Shown here one piece after another: positions 34,949 through 47,146 of a DNA stretch of 64,000 bases. The stretch is from Agapanthus africanus. Lineage: Eukaryota; Streptophyta; Magnoliopsida; Asparagales; Amaryllidaceae. A program made the translations under genes and the position numbers. How positions within the stretch are numbered: position 1 is the stretch's first letter; each line of letters starts with the position of its first letter. The DNA is taken from assembly GCA_030015575.1 (NCBI GenBank), contig JASDDO010000001.1:138031988-138095987 (forward strand), given 5' to 3'. The notes beneath the pieces are model-generated. The model did not search any database, was not told the DNA's origin, and saw only the letters and a program-made list of their open reading frames with translations.

Positions 34949-35443
34949 CTTCGTTAATTTGATTTGATTTAGGAGCGAAGTCAATGTTTCTACCACTGGA
35001 ATTAGGCTCCAGAGGAAACTCGTCCGGTACCCGACTTGATTTGACTTGGTTCCCCTTTTCACGACATGGAGGTCGATGCTTGATTTGCTTTCGGTGCGGA
35101 GGTAATTTGTTGAAACGGTTAATTTTATTTGTTTTAGAAGTTTCCTATCTATCCAGCAGGACTTTTGAAATTGGAAACACTGCCGGATGGGACTTTGATT
35201 TGACTTGTCCGATTTTGTCATATTTGGAAGGACTTCCGAGCTCGGAAGCACATGTTGAGTTTTGTTAATGAGTTTGTGCCCTTGTAGGTTTTCACAAGCT
35301 CGCGGGCAGTCTCGCTGTTTTTACTCAGAAAACTTTTTCAGATTTTCATTGCCCTTTTTTGCTTGTGGACTTACCCTTTTTCTTATTTATTTTTTTATCT
35401 TCCAGTTTAACGACTTAGGAGTCGAAAATTGGACCCTAGGCTA

Positions 35444-35690
35444 GCATCAGCGTTGCTAACAATGGAGCACGTATGCTAGGAGTAATTCATCATTTGCCTT
35501 GGGTGAACTTGATATTTAGGTTTTGGTTCGGCATCAGCACGCTAACTCTGAAACATAGTGCCAGGAATGACTCATCATTTGCCGTTGGAGGATTTAGGGA
35601 TTTGAATTTGGTCCGGCTTCAACACGCTGACACTGAAGTATAGTGTCAGGAGCGACTCATCATTTTTCATTGCCCGTTAGATCGTGATGG
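35444..35690 (+). repeat. Degenerate tandem repeat, unit about 86 bp, three copies
   Basis: Blocks starting GCATCAGC(A/G)...GCTAAC at about 35444, 35531 and 35616, each ending near GACTCATCATTT. Confidence 0.75.
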
Positions 35691-35739
35691 CTTAGGAGAC
35701 AGGTTTAGATCCTTGTCACTTAAACCTTTTCAATTTTAT

Positions 35740-35940
35740 GAGTCGTAAGGATCTTATAAAAGTATTTTCTCCCCACAAGTTGAGAGGATCTTATAAATGT
35801 ATTTTCTACTTAGGAGTTGTAAGGATTCCGTAGTGTATTTTCCCTTTGTGATTCATAAGGATCCCACGAAAGTGTATTTTTCTTACGAGTCGAGAAGATC
35901 TCGTAAATGTCATTCTCCTCATGTATCGTAAGAACACATG
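35740..35940 (+). repeat. Degenerate tandem repeat, unit about 46 bp
   Basis: Four to five units of the type GTAAGGATCTTATAAA + GTATTTTCTCC. Part of the X minisatellite chain. Confidence 0.65.
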
Positions 35941-36099
35941 AGTGGGTGTTTTCCTCTTTGGTTGCTTAGTTTACCAATGGAGGATGTCTTGAATGCAACT
36001 TTGTTGCGAGTAGCCCATGGATCATATACGGTAGTCAATTTGGAGACTTACCGCAGGGCAATAAATACTTAGGGAGCATTTACTTGCTTTCAGGTGGAC

Positions 36100-36285
36100 T
36101 TTTTTTTACCGCGGTTGCTCTATCATTTCAGCTTTTTTTTATCGCGAAGGATGCGATTGCCTTATCATTTTGGCTGTTTATTCGCGGTTGCTCTATCATT
36201 TCGGCTATTTATTTTTATTTTTACTCACAAATTTTTATTGCGAGTTGCCGTATCATTTCGGCTTTTTTTATCTCTCAGTTTAACG
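36100..36285 (+). repeat. Degenerate tandem repeat with TATCATTTCGGCT core
   Basis: Four copies of a core TATCATTTCRGCT followed by T-rich runs and CGCG(A/G) words. Part of the X minisatellite chain. Confidence 0.65.
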
Positions 36286-36711
36286 TCTTAGTGGGTAGAA
36301 TGTGCGCGCAAAATTGACAGCCGAGACTGCAGGCTTCACTTGATTTTTTAGTCCGACTTTGGGCTTTCTTTGAAGAAACCATAGTATTTTCTGCTTCTTT
36401 TGGACAAGCATACGTCACACGAAGGCTTTGACAGACTCACATCCTTTTTTGAAATGGACGATTCAGTCGTTTGCTTCCGGAGAATTTCGGCTTTCGTTTG
36501 TATAGCATCGGCAATCGAGACTTGAATGGTTGCTAGCACGCCGACAGACAATAAGATTTTTCTTCTTTTTACGGTATTCGATTTTTGTCATAGGGTAGCT
36601 ATATTCTTGGAAACTGACATACTCTAATCTAGAAGGAACCTTAGAACTTTTATTGGCCCATATTTGGATTGTTTCTGTTTCAACCCTTCGGTTTTAAAGT
36701 CTTGGTGGGTA

Positions 36712-36716
36712 TTTGC
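36712..36716 (+). other. Target-site duplication of E4 (left copy, TTTGC)
   Basis: TTTGC before the LTR; repeated at 49232-49236. The uninterrupted homologous site in X copy C reads GGGTATCTGCTTCTTGACGG near 54567-54586, confirming the insertion point. Confidence 0.9.
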
Positions 36717-37239
36717 TGTTGGGGTTGGTTAGCACCCTCACTAGGTTTTAAAAAGCATCAAATATGCAATTTAAAAAAAATCTAGAGTGTTAATCATCTC
36801 GAACCTAAAATTGAACTAGAGCATTAGGCATAAAACTAATAAGTATCACATACTAGTAAGTGTCTAACACAAAGAGAAAAGAAATACAACCTTTGTAGAC
36901 CTCTACTTCTTGTCTTTAGCTCCGTATAGATGTCCTTGATTCCTTGGTTCCACTCGAAACTTGAACACGTCCGCTTGAAACCTTCGAAGTTCACGATGAT
37001 CCACCACAGAGTTCTTTTGACACAAGCTCCTTACTTCACTTAAACTAAGTAGAAGTGATGCAAACAATCTATACAAGTGGGCTAGACTAGTATAAATTGA
37101 TGAAGTGGATTTATATCTCATTAAAAAACCTTTCTTTTTCTTTCTCTTTACTCACTAGAAAATGGTAGAGAGCTTGGAGGAAGAAGGAGATGGAAATGGC
37201 TAAGCTTGAGCTTAAGAAAAGATAAGCACAAGAATAATA

Positions 37240-37279
<40 letters not shown>

Positions 37280-38816
37280 CACTCACTGTTAACCATGGCA
37301 TGAAAATATGTAGATATTTTAGTAATTGAGTTAGTGGAGGATTAGCAATCAAACCATGGTTACAAAGATATTTATATGAAGTGTGTAAAAACAAAATATC
37401 AACCATGGATTAATTTTCTAATTTCCATTAACTTAATAAATAAAAATATCACAAATGTTTCTATGTGAGTCTAGCATAGCCATTTCCAATGCATCATCAA
37501 CCATGACACTTGCATACATGTATGTGTGCATACATATCCATATAAGCATACATACATACATACATGCATGCATACTAATAAGGAAAGGAATTAATAATGA
37601 GCTAATGATCACTTTATATTAAATCAATACTTAATTTAATAATCCGGTCATATCACATACGACCCGACCAATAGAAAACGCCAGATTAGAATACGGTATC
37701 ATATACTCGTATTTAATAAAGCTCCCACACATATCTCTATATGCGCCCCACTTCGTTTCGCCTAAGCTCGAAAACCCTTTTGTAGGACTCTAAAACTTGT
37801 CAATACGCTAGCAGTAGGTAGTGATCCTATCAGATACTCACAAACCGTCAGCGGTACTAGCTGCACGTAACAGCTCCCAGGTATTGAGCAAACAGAAGAT
37901 CAACAAGCAAACTTATCCAAACTCCCGTAGAGCCAATCAGCAACACTTACCATACAGTCCAGTCTCTTCGTCAGATATTTTGCATATTGAGTCTAGGGAT
38001 GGTATCGTTGACCCCAATAACTCAATAAGTCATGTCAATGTGTGGCCTATAACAGATCGAGAAAATACTGATAACACTTATCAGTAAATCTCATCAGCCC
38101 TGGCCAGGGACTTTCAGTTATAGCCAATCGCGCATAGCACAACATCAACCCCCAATACTGGGAGAGATGAAACCTCTCCTATCACACATTGCCTCCACGT
38201 GTCTTAGAACTGTACCCAAAAACCACCTATTTGCATGGCTCAGTAGAGCCGTGGTAGGGTAGAAATCAAAGCACAGTAGGAGAACACACAAGACTCTATG
38301 ACGATCTCGGGTCTACAGACTAACCTGTACAAGTGTCACATGAGAATTTCTATCCGACGATAGATATAATACCATATAGGAGTTCTCGGCGAGTCCGTTC
38401 AATGTACCCAGTCTCCACTGAGCACTCATATACAATTTTTGATGTCAAACAAACAATGGATATGTGATCATCCATCGTCTATCAAATGGGTCAAGAAACG
38501 TATACGCTAGTCTACTCTGGAATATCGAAGCCCTTTCTCAATACAAACATGACTAGGAATATTTAAGGATACGCTTATAGATTAGTAATGCCCCACTAGT
38601 ATGATCTGCATCATAATCATGATAGTCAAGCGGATATCCTAAGGTCTTTATCAACATGTATCAAATGAATAGTATACACAATCAAGTGAACATGTTAAGA
38701 TAAAGAGTAACCAGATAGCATACTATCATGTCGAGCGAGAAATTCCTCTGTATATATATACATATCCGAGAATCCAATATCAAATAATGGCCTCTAGGTC
38801 ATACATATATCCAACA
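36717..38816 (-). repeat. 3' LTR of E4 (2100 bp)
   Basis: On the plus strand TGTTGG...CCAACA, a perfect six-base inverted terminus. It pairs with 47147-49231. It includes a (GA)n run at 37246-37276 and TACA/TGCA-rich microsatellite sequence near 37550-37575. Confidence 0.9.
37246..37276 (+). repeat. (GA)n microsatellite in the E4 3' LTR
   Basis: About 31 bp of GA repeats; the counterpart in the other LTR (47675-47704) is mixed TG/GA. Confidence 0.9.
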
Positions 38817-38831
38817 ATCTCCCACTTGCAC
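38817..38831 (-). other. Polypurine tract of E4
   Basis: Minus strand AGTGCAAGTGGGAGAT against the 3' LTR. Confidence 0.85.
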
Positions 38832-38889
38832 TAAGGCCACTTATTGGCATATCTCATACCTAACATCTCAAAAATTCGCTCATGCTGTG

Positions 38890-40660
38890 GCTGTGAGAGG
38901 ACCTTGGTGAGTGGATCTGCGGTTTTATTCTCTGTATCTACTCTCCTAATCATGATCTCGCGGCGATCAACTATCTACCGGATCAGATGATATCGCCTCA
39001 GGATGTGTCTGGATCGTTGATGGGACCTGGGCTCTTTGGCCAATACCATAGCCCCATTATTATCACAATACAATGGTATTGGAGCCCAAAAGAGGGTTCA
39101 TCGAAGATCCTAGAAATGTCAATAATGGTTGGAACTACTCCTAGCTCCGAGATGAACTTCCGCATCCAGAAAGCTTCCTTGGCAGCATCATTTGCAGCAA
39201 TATTCTCAGCTTCCATCGTGGAGTCTGCAACAGTATTCTGTTTGGAAATCTTCCAACATACCGCCCCTCCAATGAGGGTAAATACAAACCCTGAGATAGA
39301 TTTGTTGTCATCCTTATCACTCTGGAAGCTCGAATCGGTAAAGGCCTCCATCTGGAGACCCCCATTACCATACACCAAGAATATTTCTTTAGTCCTTCGT
39401 AAGTACTTAAGAATGTTCTTTACAGCTGTCCAGTGTTTCTCCCCTGGGTTGGATTGATACCTACTTACCACACCCAGTGCATAAGCTACATCAGGGCGAG
39501 TACATAACATCGCATACATTATAGATCCCACGGCTAAAGCGTAGGGTATAATGCTCATGCGAGCTCTCTCTTCATCAGACTTTAGGAAAAAGTCCTTGGA
39601 GAGAGTGATTTCGTGACAAGCGGGCAATGCACCTCGCTTGGAATCTTCCATGCTAAACCTCTTTAGGATGGTGTTAATGTATCTTGATTGGTACAATCCC
39701 AATAACCTTTTAGATCTATCTTTATAGATCTTAATACCCAAAATGTATGAGGCATCATCCTGGTCCTTCATGGAGAACCTTTGTAATAAGAATATTTTGA
39801 CCGATTGTAGTACAGGAATGTCATTTCCTATCAGGAGAATGTCATCCACGTACAATACGAGGAATGTGACAGTACTCGCTACAATCTTCTTATAAATACA
39901 AGGCTCATCTAGATTTTTGACGAAATCAAACTCTTTGATCGCATCATCAAAACAGATGTTCCAACTCCATGATGCCTGCTTTAATCCATAAATGGATTTA
40001 AGCAACCTACATGCTTTCTCGCTGCTCCCACTATCAACGAAGCCCTCTGGCTGATCCATATAAATGCACTCTTCTAAATCTCCATTTAGAAATGCAGTTT
40101 TAACGTCCATCTGCTAGATTTCATAGTCGTAGTGAGCAGCAATAGCAAGTAGGATCCGAATGGATTTAAGCATTTCTACAGGAGAGAAAGTTTCGTCATA
40201 GTCCAGTCCTGGTCTTTGACGAAATCCTTTCGCTACAAGTCTTGCCTTATAGCTCACTACGTGTTCATCTACACCGATCTTTCTCTTAAAGATCCATTTG
40301 CACCCTACGGGTTTTACCCCAAAGGGTACATCTTCCAAAGTCCACACTTTGTTGGTGTACATATATTCCATTTCGGATCTCATGGCATCCAGCCACTTCA
40401 CAGAGTCACCACTCGTGATAACTTGCTGAAAACTAGTAGGGTTATCATCATCCATGATGCAATCTTCTCTATCACCATCAATGAGGAAACCGTAGTATCT
40501 CTCCGATAGGCGAGAAGTCCTACTAGATCTATGGAGTGGCCGAGATTCATAAGATTCTATTGCAATATCAGGTTCAACCAAATCGTCATTAGTAATTTGT
40601 GTCTCTAGAACTTCTTCTAGTTCTACCGCATTGCTATCAGTATTATTTGTAAAAAATTCA
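38890..40660 (-). pseudogene. E4 reverse transcriptase and RNase H
   Basis: Minus-strand frame from about 40581 to 38998. RT has [11 protein letters not shown], the motif-A block MDVKTAFLNG and the second box YVDD. RNase H has FTDSSF and TMEAE. A TAG at 40111-40116 falls where the family has Trp just before QMDVKTAFLNG, and a frameshift near 39115 cuts off the C-terminal RNase H end, whose remnant continues to about 38890. The catalytic residues of RT are intact here, in contrast to E2 and E3. Confidence 0.88.
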
Positions 40661-40680
40661 TTTTCTAAAAATATGGCATA

Positions 40681-41530
40681 TTAAGAAACAAACACTCTTT
40701 GTTCCTCCTTGCGGTAGAAAAGATATCCATACGAATGTTTTGGATATCCTACAAATGTACACATGACCGATCGTGTCTCGAGTTTTTCTGGATTCTGCTT
40801 TTTCACAAAAGCAGGACAACCCCATATCCTAACTCGCTTAAGAGATGGTCTCATCCCATACCATATCTCATATGGAGTGGTAGACACGGTTTTGGTGGGA
40901 ACCCTGTTCAATAGAAATGGTGCAATCTCCAATGCATGCCCCCAAAAGGAGAAAGGTAACTCAGCATCACTCATCGTGGAACGCACCATATCTAATAGGG
41001 TGCGATTCATTCCGTCTCTCTGACACACCATTGTGCTGTGGTGTGTAAGAGGGAGCGAGCAGAGAGAGAAACCCATTCTCTTTTAGGAAGTCCAAAAACT
41101 CTGTGCTTAAGTACTCTCCACCTCGATCCGATTGAAGTTTCTTGATGTTCAATCCGGTTTGTTTTTCTACTTCAAGTTTATACTCTTTGAATTTCTTGAA
41201 AGCTTCAGACTTATGCTTTAATAAAAACACGTGTCCGAACCTTGTGAAATCATCAGTAAAAGTTATGAAGTAAGAAAAACCGCCTCTAGCTTGTGTAAAC
41301 ATTGGTCCGCATACATTACTATGTATGAGGCCTAAGAGTTCAGTAGCTCTCTCTCCGTGTGCAATAAACGGAGTTTTGGTCATTTTACCCTTGATACAAG
41401 ACTGACAAGTCGCATAAGATTTATATTCAAAGGGATTTAAATATCCATCTTTATGTAGTTTGTTTAGTCTTGTTTCGTTAATATGACCAAGTTTACAATG
41501 CTAAAGAAAAGCTTCATTTATATCTGAAAA
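40681..41530 (-). pseudogene. E4 integrase
   Basis: Pre-integrase zinc-binding region HCKLGHI...CQSC (41380-41505), with a stop where Trp is usual. The core spans 41383-40967. The expected first catalytic Asp reads Asn (HSNVCGP); the second Asp (QSDRGGEYLS) and the Glu (GVSERRN) are present. A frameshift near 41010 separates the core from the C-terminal part (TLLDMVRSTMSDAELPFSFW...), which runs to a stop at 40681. The D-to-N change fits G-to-A decay. Confidence 0.85.
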
Positions 41531-41617
41531 TTTTCTTTTATTAGTGTGTTGTATGTTGAAAACTGTATGTTGATTTAGGACGTATATCCTGTTATTCAGT
41601 GTACCATACCCAATCAA

Positions 41618-42051
41618 CTATTGATTCAGGTTAATGTTCATAACATTATTCTGCAGCACAAAATTATATCCTTCATTGTCTAACAAAGAAACGGATATTA
41701 TATTATATAGCATGCTTGGTACATAATAATACGGGTTCAAAACCAATATACATCCCGATGGCAACCCCAGGTGATACTCTCCCACTGATACAGCATGTAC
41801 ATTGGAACCATTTCCAACCCGGAGAGTGTGATCACCAGTCTTCAAAACTTTGCTATTTCTCAATCCCTGCATACTATTGCAGATGTAAGAACCCGAACCA
41901 GTATCCAATACCCAGGAAGCAGAGTTTATAGAAAAACAGTTTTCAGTCACAAACACACCTGAAGCGGAAGCATCACTATACTTCATCTTCTTGAGATCAG
42001 CGAGATACTCAACACAATTTCGCTTCCAGTGTCCCGACTTATGGCAGTAGA
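41618..42051 (-). pseudogene. E4 protease with 3' part of the Gag zinc knuckle
   Basis: The frame begins at the solo-LTR boundary with the tail of the knuckle (CHKSGHWKRNC), then a protease with SWVLDTGSGSYICNS and a conserved YYVPSMLYNIISVS block, typical of Angela/BARE-like copia elements. The first Cys of the knuckle lies on the far side of the inserted LTR. Confidence 0.87.
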
Positions 42052-44088
42052 TGTTAGTGTAATATGCCCTAGAGGCCATTATTGTATAGACTGGTTTGTA
42101 TATTACATTTTGGAAGCTTGAGATATATACGCAGATTTATAACAGTCTTGCTCAATATGGTAGTATGCTACTTGGTTTGTATCTATCTAAATATGTGTAT
42201 ATGTTTCTTTTGACGTATCGATGATACATATTGATAGAGCCCTTAGGATTTTTGATTGACTACCAGCGTTCTGATGGTAGTCATACTAGTGGGGGCTGGG
42301 TAGTCTATAAGCACATCCTTATACAGGTCCCTAGTCGTAGGATTATCGAGACAGGGCATCGATACTCCAGAGTAGACTAGTGTATACGCTTCTCATCCCA
42401 GCAGGGGATATGGTCTGTCCCACAGCTATCAGTACGTCGTACTGGAGATAGTATGCAGGTGCTCATTGGTATGAGTTACACTGGACGGACTCTTAGGGTA
42501 CTGCTGGTTTGTACTATACCTATCGTCAGATAGCAGTTCCCAGGTGACATGAGTACAGCTTAGTTCGTTGACTTGACACCGCTACTTCGCCTCAAGTGTG
42601 TTCCCACTGTTCTTAGATTGCTACCCTACCACGGCTCTATTGATTCGTGCAAACAGGTAGTAGTTGGGTGCAGTCTCGAAGCACTTGGAGGCAGTGGCGG
42701 TTAGATATGATTCGTCTCTCCCGGTATTGGGGGTTGATGTCGCGCTGTGTTCGGAAAGCCATTACACAAAGTCCCTGGCCAGGGCAAGAGATATTTACTG
42801 GTAGGTACTTTAGTAGTTTCTCAGGGTGTTTTACGCTGTACTCCGACACGACTTATTGCGCTATTAGGGGTCTAACGTTTACCGTCCCCTAGGTCCGATA
42901 TACGATACTCTTAGATGAACAGACCGGACTGTACGGAGATTTCCACAGATAGGCTCAGTAGGAGTTTGGATGAGTTTGCTCGTCGGCCTTATTATTGACA
43001 GATATCTGGGTAGCCGTTACGTGCAGCTAGTACCGCTGACATGGTTGTGGTTAACCCCACTGCCATCGTACTGTCGAGTCTTTAGAGTCCCGCACAGAGG
43101 GTTTTCTTGCTTCGGGAAAAATGATGTAGATGTCGTATGGTTTTACGATAGGGTTCGTTCACATACGTGTACTTGTGCGCGTGTGATGTTCGAGCGGGCA
43201 ATACTAGTGGGCGTTGGTTTAAGCCGGATCCTAGTATTTGATTGTTGGATTCGTTTCGTCTCATTGTATTCGTGTTTTTTGGAACACGGATGCGGGTATG
43301 TATATACAGATGAGAGGGGTATAAAAGGAGACACTTCATTAGGGTTTTGACCATTGACTTGATTAAAATAATTATGAGGTGCAGAAAAGTATTTGTTATT
43401 TTTGCAAATGATAATTGTGGCATGACTACTTGTTTTTGACTACTTGACTTGGATTGACCATTTGACTTGGATTGACCACTTGAGTTGGTTTGACTATTTG
43501 ACTTTAGATATTTTAGTGAGATATTTTTGTGACCTAGATATTTTGATGAGATATTTTTCCATGCTATGCTTGTGGTCATGTCAAGTTAGTCATTCTATTT
43601 TTCTATTATGATTATCAAAAATCATTTCTCTTTCCTCAAGTTCACTCTCTCCTTCTTCCTCTCAAAATCCTAGTGTCTCATGAGTTGAGAATCAAGGGTT
43701 AGTGAGACTAAGCTACCTAAAATCACACTCTACTCATTCTTGGTTACTTAGTTTAGCACACCAAGTGATCTAGTTGCTTCAATTTGGAGGTTAAGCTTAA
43801 GGTAGGAACTCTCGGGTGGATTTTCTTCGACTTCGAGAAGCCGACGAGGAGGTGCTATCCATTTCCACTCCAAGGAGCTCGCAAGGTGAACGAGGACAGC
43901 GAGAAGACAAGAAGGACACGATACTACGAGGTATAACATTCATCTGAGTAGTTAAACCTTATATAGTTAGATAGCTAGGGTTTTATGTTCGATCCTTGCT
44001 TAAAGTCGGTGTTGCGAAGCCTATAAAAATCATTTTTTGCTAATTCTGCCTCCCCACGAACATGTGGGGTGTGCAACATCGACTAACA
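42052..44088 (+). repeat. Solo Angela-type LTR inside E4 gag (2037 bp)
   Basis: TGTTAG...CTAACA termini, flanked by GTAGA at 42047-42051 and 44089-44093. No internal region or primer site follows, so it is a solo LTR left by LTR-LTR recombination. Plus orientation, opposite to E4. Same LTR subfamily as the remnant at 10286-11735. Confidence 0.9.
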
Positions 44089-44840
44089 GTAGAAACATTC
44101 TCCTTTTCCCGATTCTTCAGCCCTGGATTTGTCTCTTCCTTTTGCCTTTTTGATTCCACCTCTTCGTTTAGTGTGTTTCTTCTTATTCCTTTAGCCTTAG
44201 CTTTTGGGACGGAAGAGGAAGATTGCCCAACAATCAGAGAGGGATTCTTCGCTGACTTGAGCGTGCTCTCTGCACTTCTCAACATATTGAGAAGTTCAAG
44301 AAGCGACTTCTCCATGCCATGCATATTGAAGTTCATAATAAACCGAGCAAAGGAAGGGGGAAGAGACTGTAGAACGATATCAACACACTGTTTGTTCTCC
44401 ATGGTCTATCCCAGGCCCTCAAGTTCTTCAATAAGAGCTATCATCTTTAAGACATGATCACCTACCGACGTGCCAGCAGACATTCTCATCTGAAACAACT
44501 TTCTAGATGCCTCGTAGCATAGGGTACGAGATTTCTCCCCATACAACTCCTTTGAATGGAGAAAGATAGATTGAACATCCATATGCTCATGCCGCTTTTG
44601 ATGTACATTATCCATCGAAGCTAACGTGGGGCATTTGGCTGTGGCACAATCAATATCCTATGTCATGCGGATCTCCTTATCCGCAACAGAGGATTCAGGG
44701 CCAGGGATGGGAGGGGCTGGGGCAGTGAGGACATATGCAACCTTATCGTATGTAAGGGCAATGTTTATGTTCCTCAGCCAGTCTTTATAATTGGGTCCCG
44801 TCAGTTTATTTCTCTCTAATAGAAGCTTAATTCCAGTCAT
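44089..44840 (-). pseudogene. E4 gag (5' part)
   Basis: Minus-strand frame from ATG 44840 (MTGIKLLLERNKLTGPNYKDWLRNI), a copia Gag start, through ALIEELEGLG and LQSLPPSFARFIMNFNMH. Stops at 44658-44660 (a Trp position in the family) and 44406-44408 lie in one frame. A frameshift shortly before the solo-LTR insertion separates this frame from the knuckle frame; in that second frame the flanks match a complete CX2CX4HX4C spacing if the LTR and one GTAGA copy are ignored. Confidence 0.85.
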
Positions 44841-47132
44841 ATGTATCTTCCATTAGGAGAGAGAAAAGAATACACTCAGTGAAATGCTCTTGCAAAGATT
44901 AGATTGATTATTATCTTATCTAATCGATGTCTCCCACTTCTTTTATCAAATTTTCCTTCAAACCTTAAAAAGAAAATTAGCCAGGATTAATTACATTCTA
45001 CAACTTCACTAACCGTTCAGCCAGGCCAGTGTTGGTACTTTGAGGAAGGTTCCTCATTCTTTCGCACGGACCTAATTAAAGTAAACCTCATTTTTTCAGA
45101 GGTATAACCCCGTTGACACCTTTCTAGACACCTACTGGATTAGCTAATTGTAAAGTGCAAAACTCTCTTGGGAGTAACTCTTACTCACAGTGGGATTGGG
45201 ATCCAACTATCATATAGAAGGTATGCAATCTTATTGCAAATTTCAACTCTTGAAACTCCCGATGTGGTTTTTACCCGTAGCATTCATGACCTTAACTATT
45301 GTCAACAAATCAGAAGCACTAGTCAAGTTCAACCCGTCATTTCGTGATTAATTAGACCCACTCATATGATCCTTAACTATGGTTAACAAAGTCATATAAA
45401 TGTCTTAATTAATCGCATCATATGCTGTGTAGGAAGACATCACTTAGCTACTGTACATTACGCCTTAACTATGGTCAACAAACGTAGCACGAATACTAAG
45501 TACTCTACTTCCTAAAATGATGGAGGGCTGTGGATGGTTTTTAAGAAAACCTTCAACGCTTTGAAATTGATCTCATTGTAGAATCAAATAGTTTTAAAAG
45601 GAGTGGCTTAAGCTCCGCATTTTTGAAACTTGTTTTTTCATAAAAAGGCCGAGTGTGTTTCAAATTTGATTCTACAATATCTTTTAGGTTTCTTTTCCTT
45701 TATATTAATCTCATTAATGTAGTCCCATCATTTAAGTCCTTAAGCATCACAGAAAGAAATGAAAATAGAACGTACGCTTATGCCATTCGCATTCGCATCA
45801 GGGTCCCATTATGCACCGTTAGGTTACTTAACTAACGGCATTGCGGGGCAGGACTAGCGCAGATGCAAAACATAAGCAACGTTTATTATATATCATATAT
45901 ATAATAACATTCATCTCAGGCAGTGATATGATCTCATCACAGAACATCGCAGCAGAATCAGATATATGAATGTATAAGTTATACTAGGAAGCCCGCATTT
46001 TAAATTAAGCCAATTATAAAAAATACGGATTCCACGGTCGTGACGAATAGCCAAGCCCACACCCCTAGACCCCTACGAGAGCGGCAAGCAACCCTGCCAA
46101 TTCTAGAGTTAGGAAACCCGGTCTCGACTCCTCGAGATGGTCTTTCACTGGACTTTAGAACCCGGTTACTTGTGCTCCCTTTCTTGGGTCTATCCTAATG
46201 CGGAAAAGAAAATAATATACATCAATGGCGACATTATCCTTAATCCGGAAGTGTCCCAATAAAAGAATATTACATACAATGAATTTTAAATGAATGAAAA
46301 GAAAAACTCTCATCTCACATAAAAACCCCCGGCTATTCAATCACGACGATCTTATGCACCATATCACCACAACAATAGAATAATCATCATTGATCATCAA
46401 CGTAAGTAAATATGCGTATTCCCAACGTCGTCGACATATAGCAACGAAATTAAGGATGCACATATTACACTTACGGTCGCAGAAAAAAATGTAAAACTAT
46501 AACATTTAGAATCCGCACAACACTTAGACATCGCAAACCCGGAATATCTCATATTCCGGATTTCATGCCTAACAATGTAGATCTTACATTTAGGTCTCAA
46601 AAATTGAAAACACATTTTCAAAAGAAATCGGGTAATTCAACAAAATTCCCGATATCGATCAAGTCCGAAATGTTAGATTTACAAACAACCAATTAATTTT
46701 CTCAAAACTAATTAGTGTAGATTCCAAATATTGTATCACATCCAGAAAAACTAAGCAATGTTAAACATTTCGATCGATCCATCAAAAACCCACAATTCTC
46801 AGAGACCTCAACACTTAAGACAGATTCAAAAATAGCCAGACAATGCCACTAGTACATACGGACCATCACAAGAAGGCACATCCCTGGCCTCACCAACGGC
46901 GTCGCGGAACCGCCGCCAAAAGCATGTTTTGGTCGCGGTTCCGCGGTCGTTAAGTTGAGTTAGGGGTTCGTTTTTCTTGGGGGTCCATACAATACTCTGC
47001 ATTATTTTCTGCATATTTTTAAACCCAAAAATTCAAACTTTCAAAAAAATTCCAGAGAGCATGTAATGATCTGGTATTGATGTTCGATCGAACACTTTAA
47101 CGTCGTCTAGGTCACGCCTAATACTCTAGCTT
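44841..47132 (-). other. E4 5' leader, non-coding
   Basis: About 2.3 kb between primer site and gag ATG. Includes the GC-rich hairpin (46904-46944), the GCATGA...GTCTAAG block shared with other leaders, and the region that forms the GAAA hairpin in E2/E3, here disrupted (CGTGCGAAAGAATGA on the minus strand near 45050). No credible frame. Confidence 0.7.
46904..46944 (-). ncRNA. Strong leader hairpin in E4
   Basis: Arms 46904-46921 and 46927-46944 (18 nt each; GCGGAACC... / ...GGTTCCGC) pair at all but two positions around a five-base loop, 189-229 nt past the primer site. Candidate dimerisation or packaging element by position; the role is inference. Confidence 0.55.
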
Positions 47133-47145
47133 GGCTCTGATACTA
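47133..47145 (-). other. Primer binding site of E4
   Basis: Minus strand TAGTATCAGAGCC, one base off the initiator-Met site TGGTATCAGAGCC, next to the 5' LTR. Confidence 0.85.
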
Positions 47146-47146
47146 C

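Larger units (their letters stand above)
32686..36711 (+). repeat. Repeat X, copy A (5' part, interrupted by E4)
   Basis: From GTAGAGTGTTTTTCG the sequence parallels 49930-50429 (copy B) and 55260-56243 (copy C): CTCAATACGGAATATTTG, a GAAAATAAATG poly(A)-like site, AGTGGGAGGGAAGCTCC, GGGTCACCAAAAA. It then runs on through a chain of minisatellite blocks to the E4 insertion. No transposase, RT or other protein domain is visible. The layout (A start similar to B, long non-coding middle) is compatible with a large non-coding LTR derivative, but LTR ends and primer site were not found. Confidence 0.6.
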
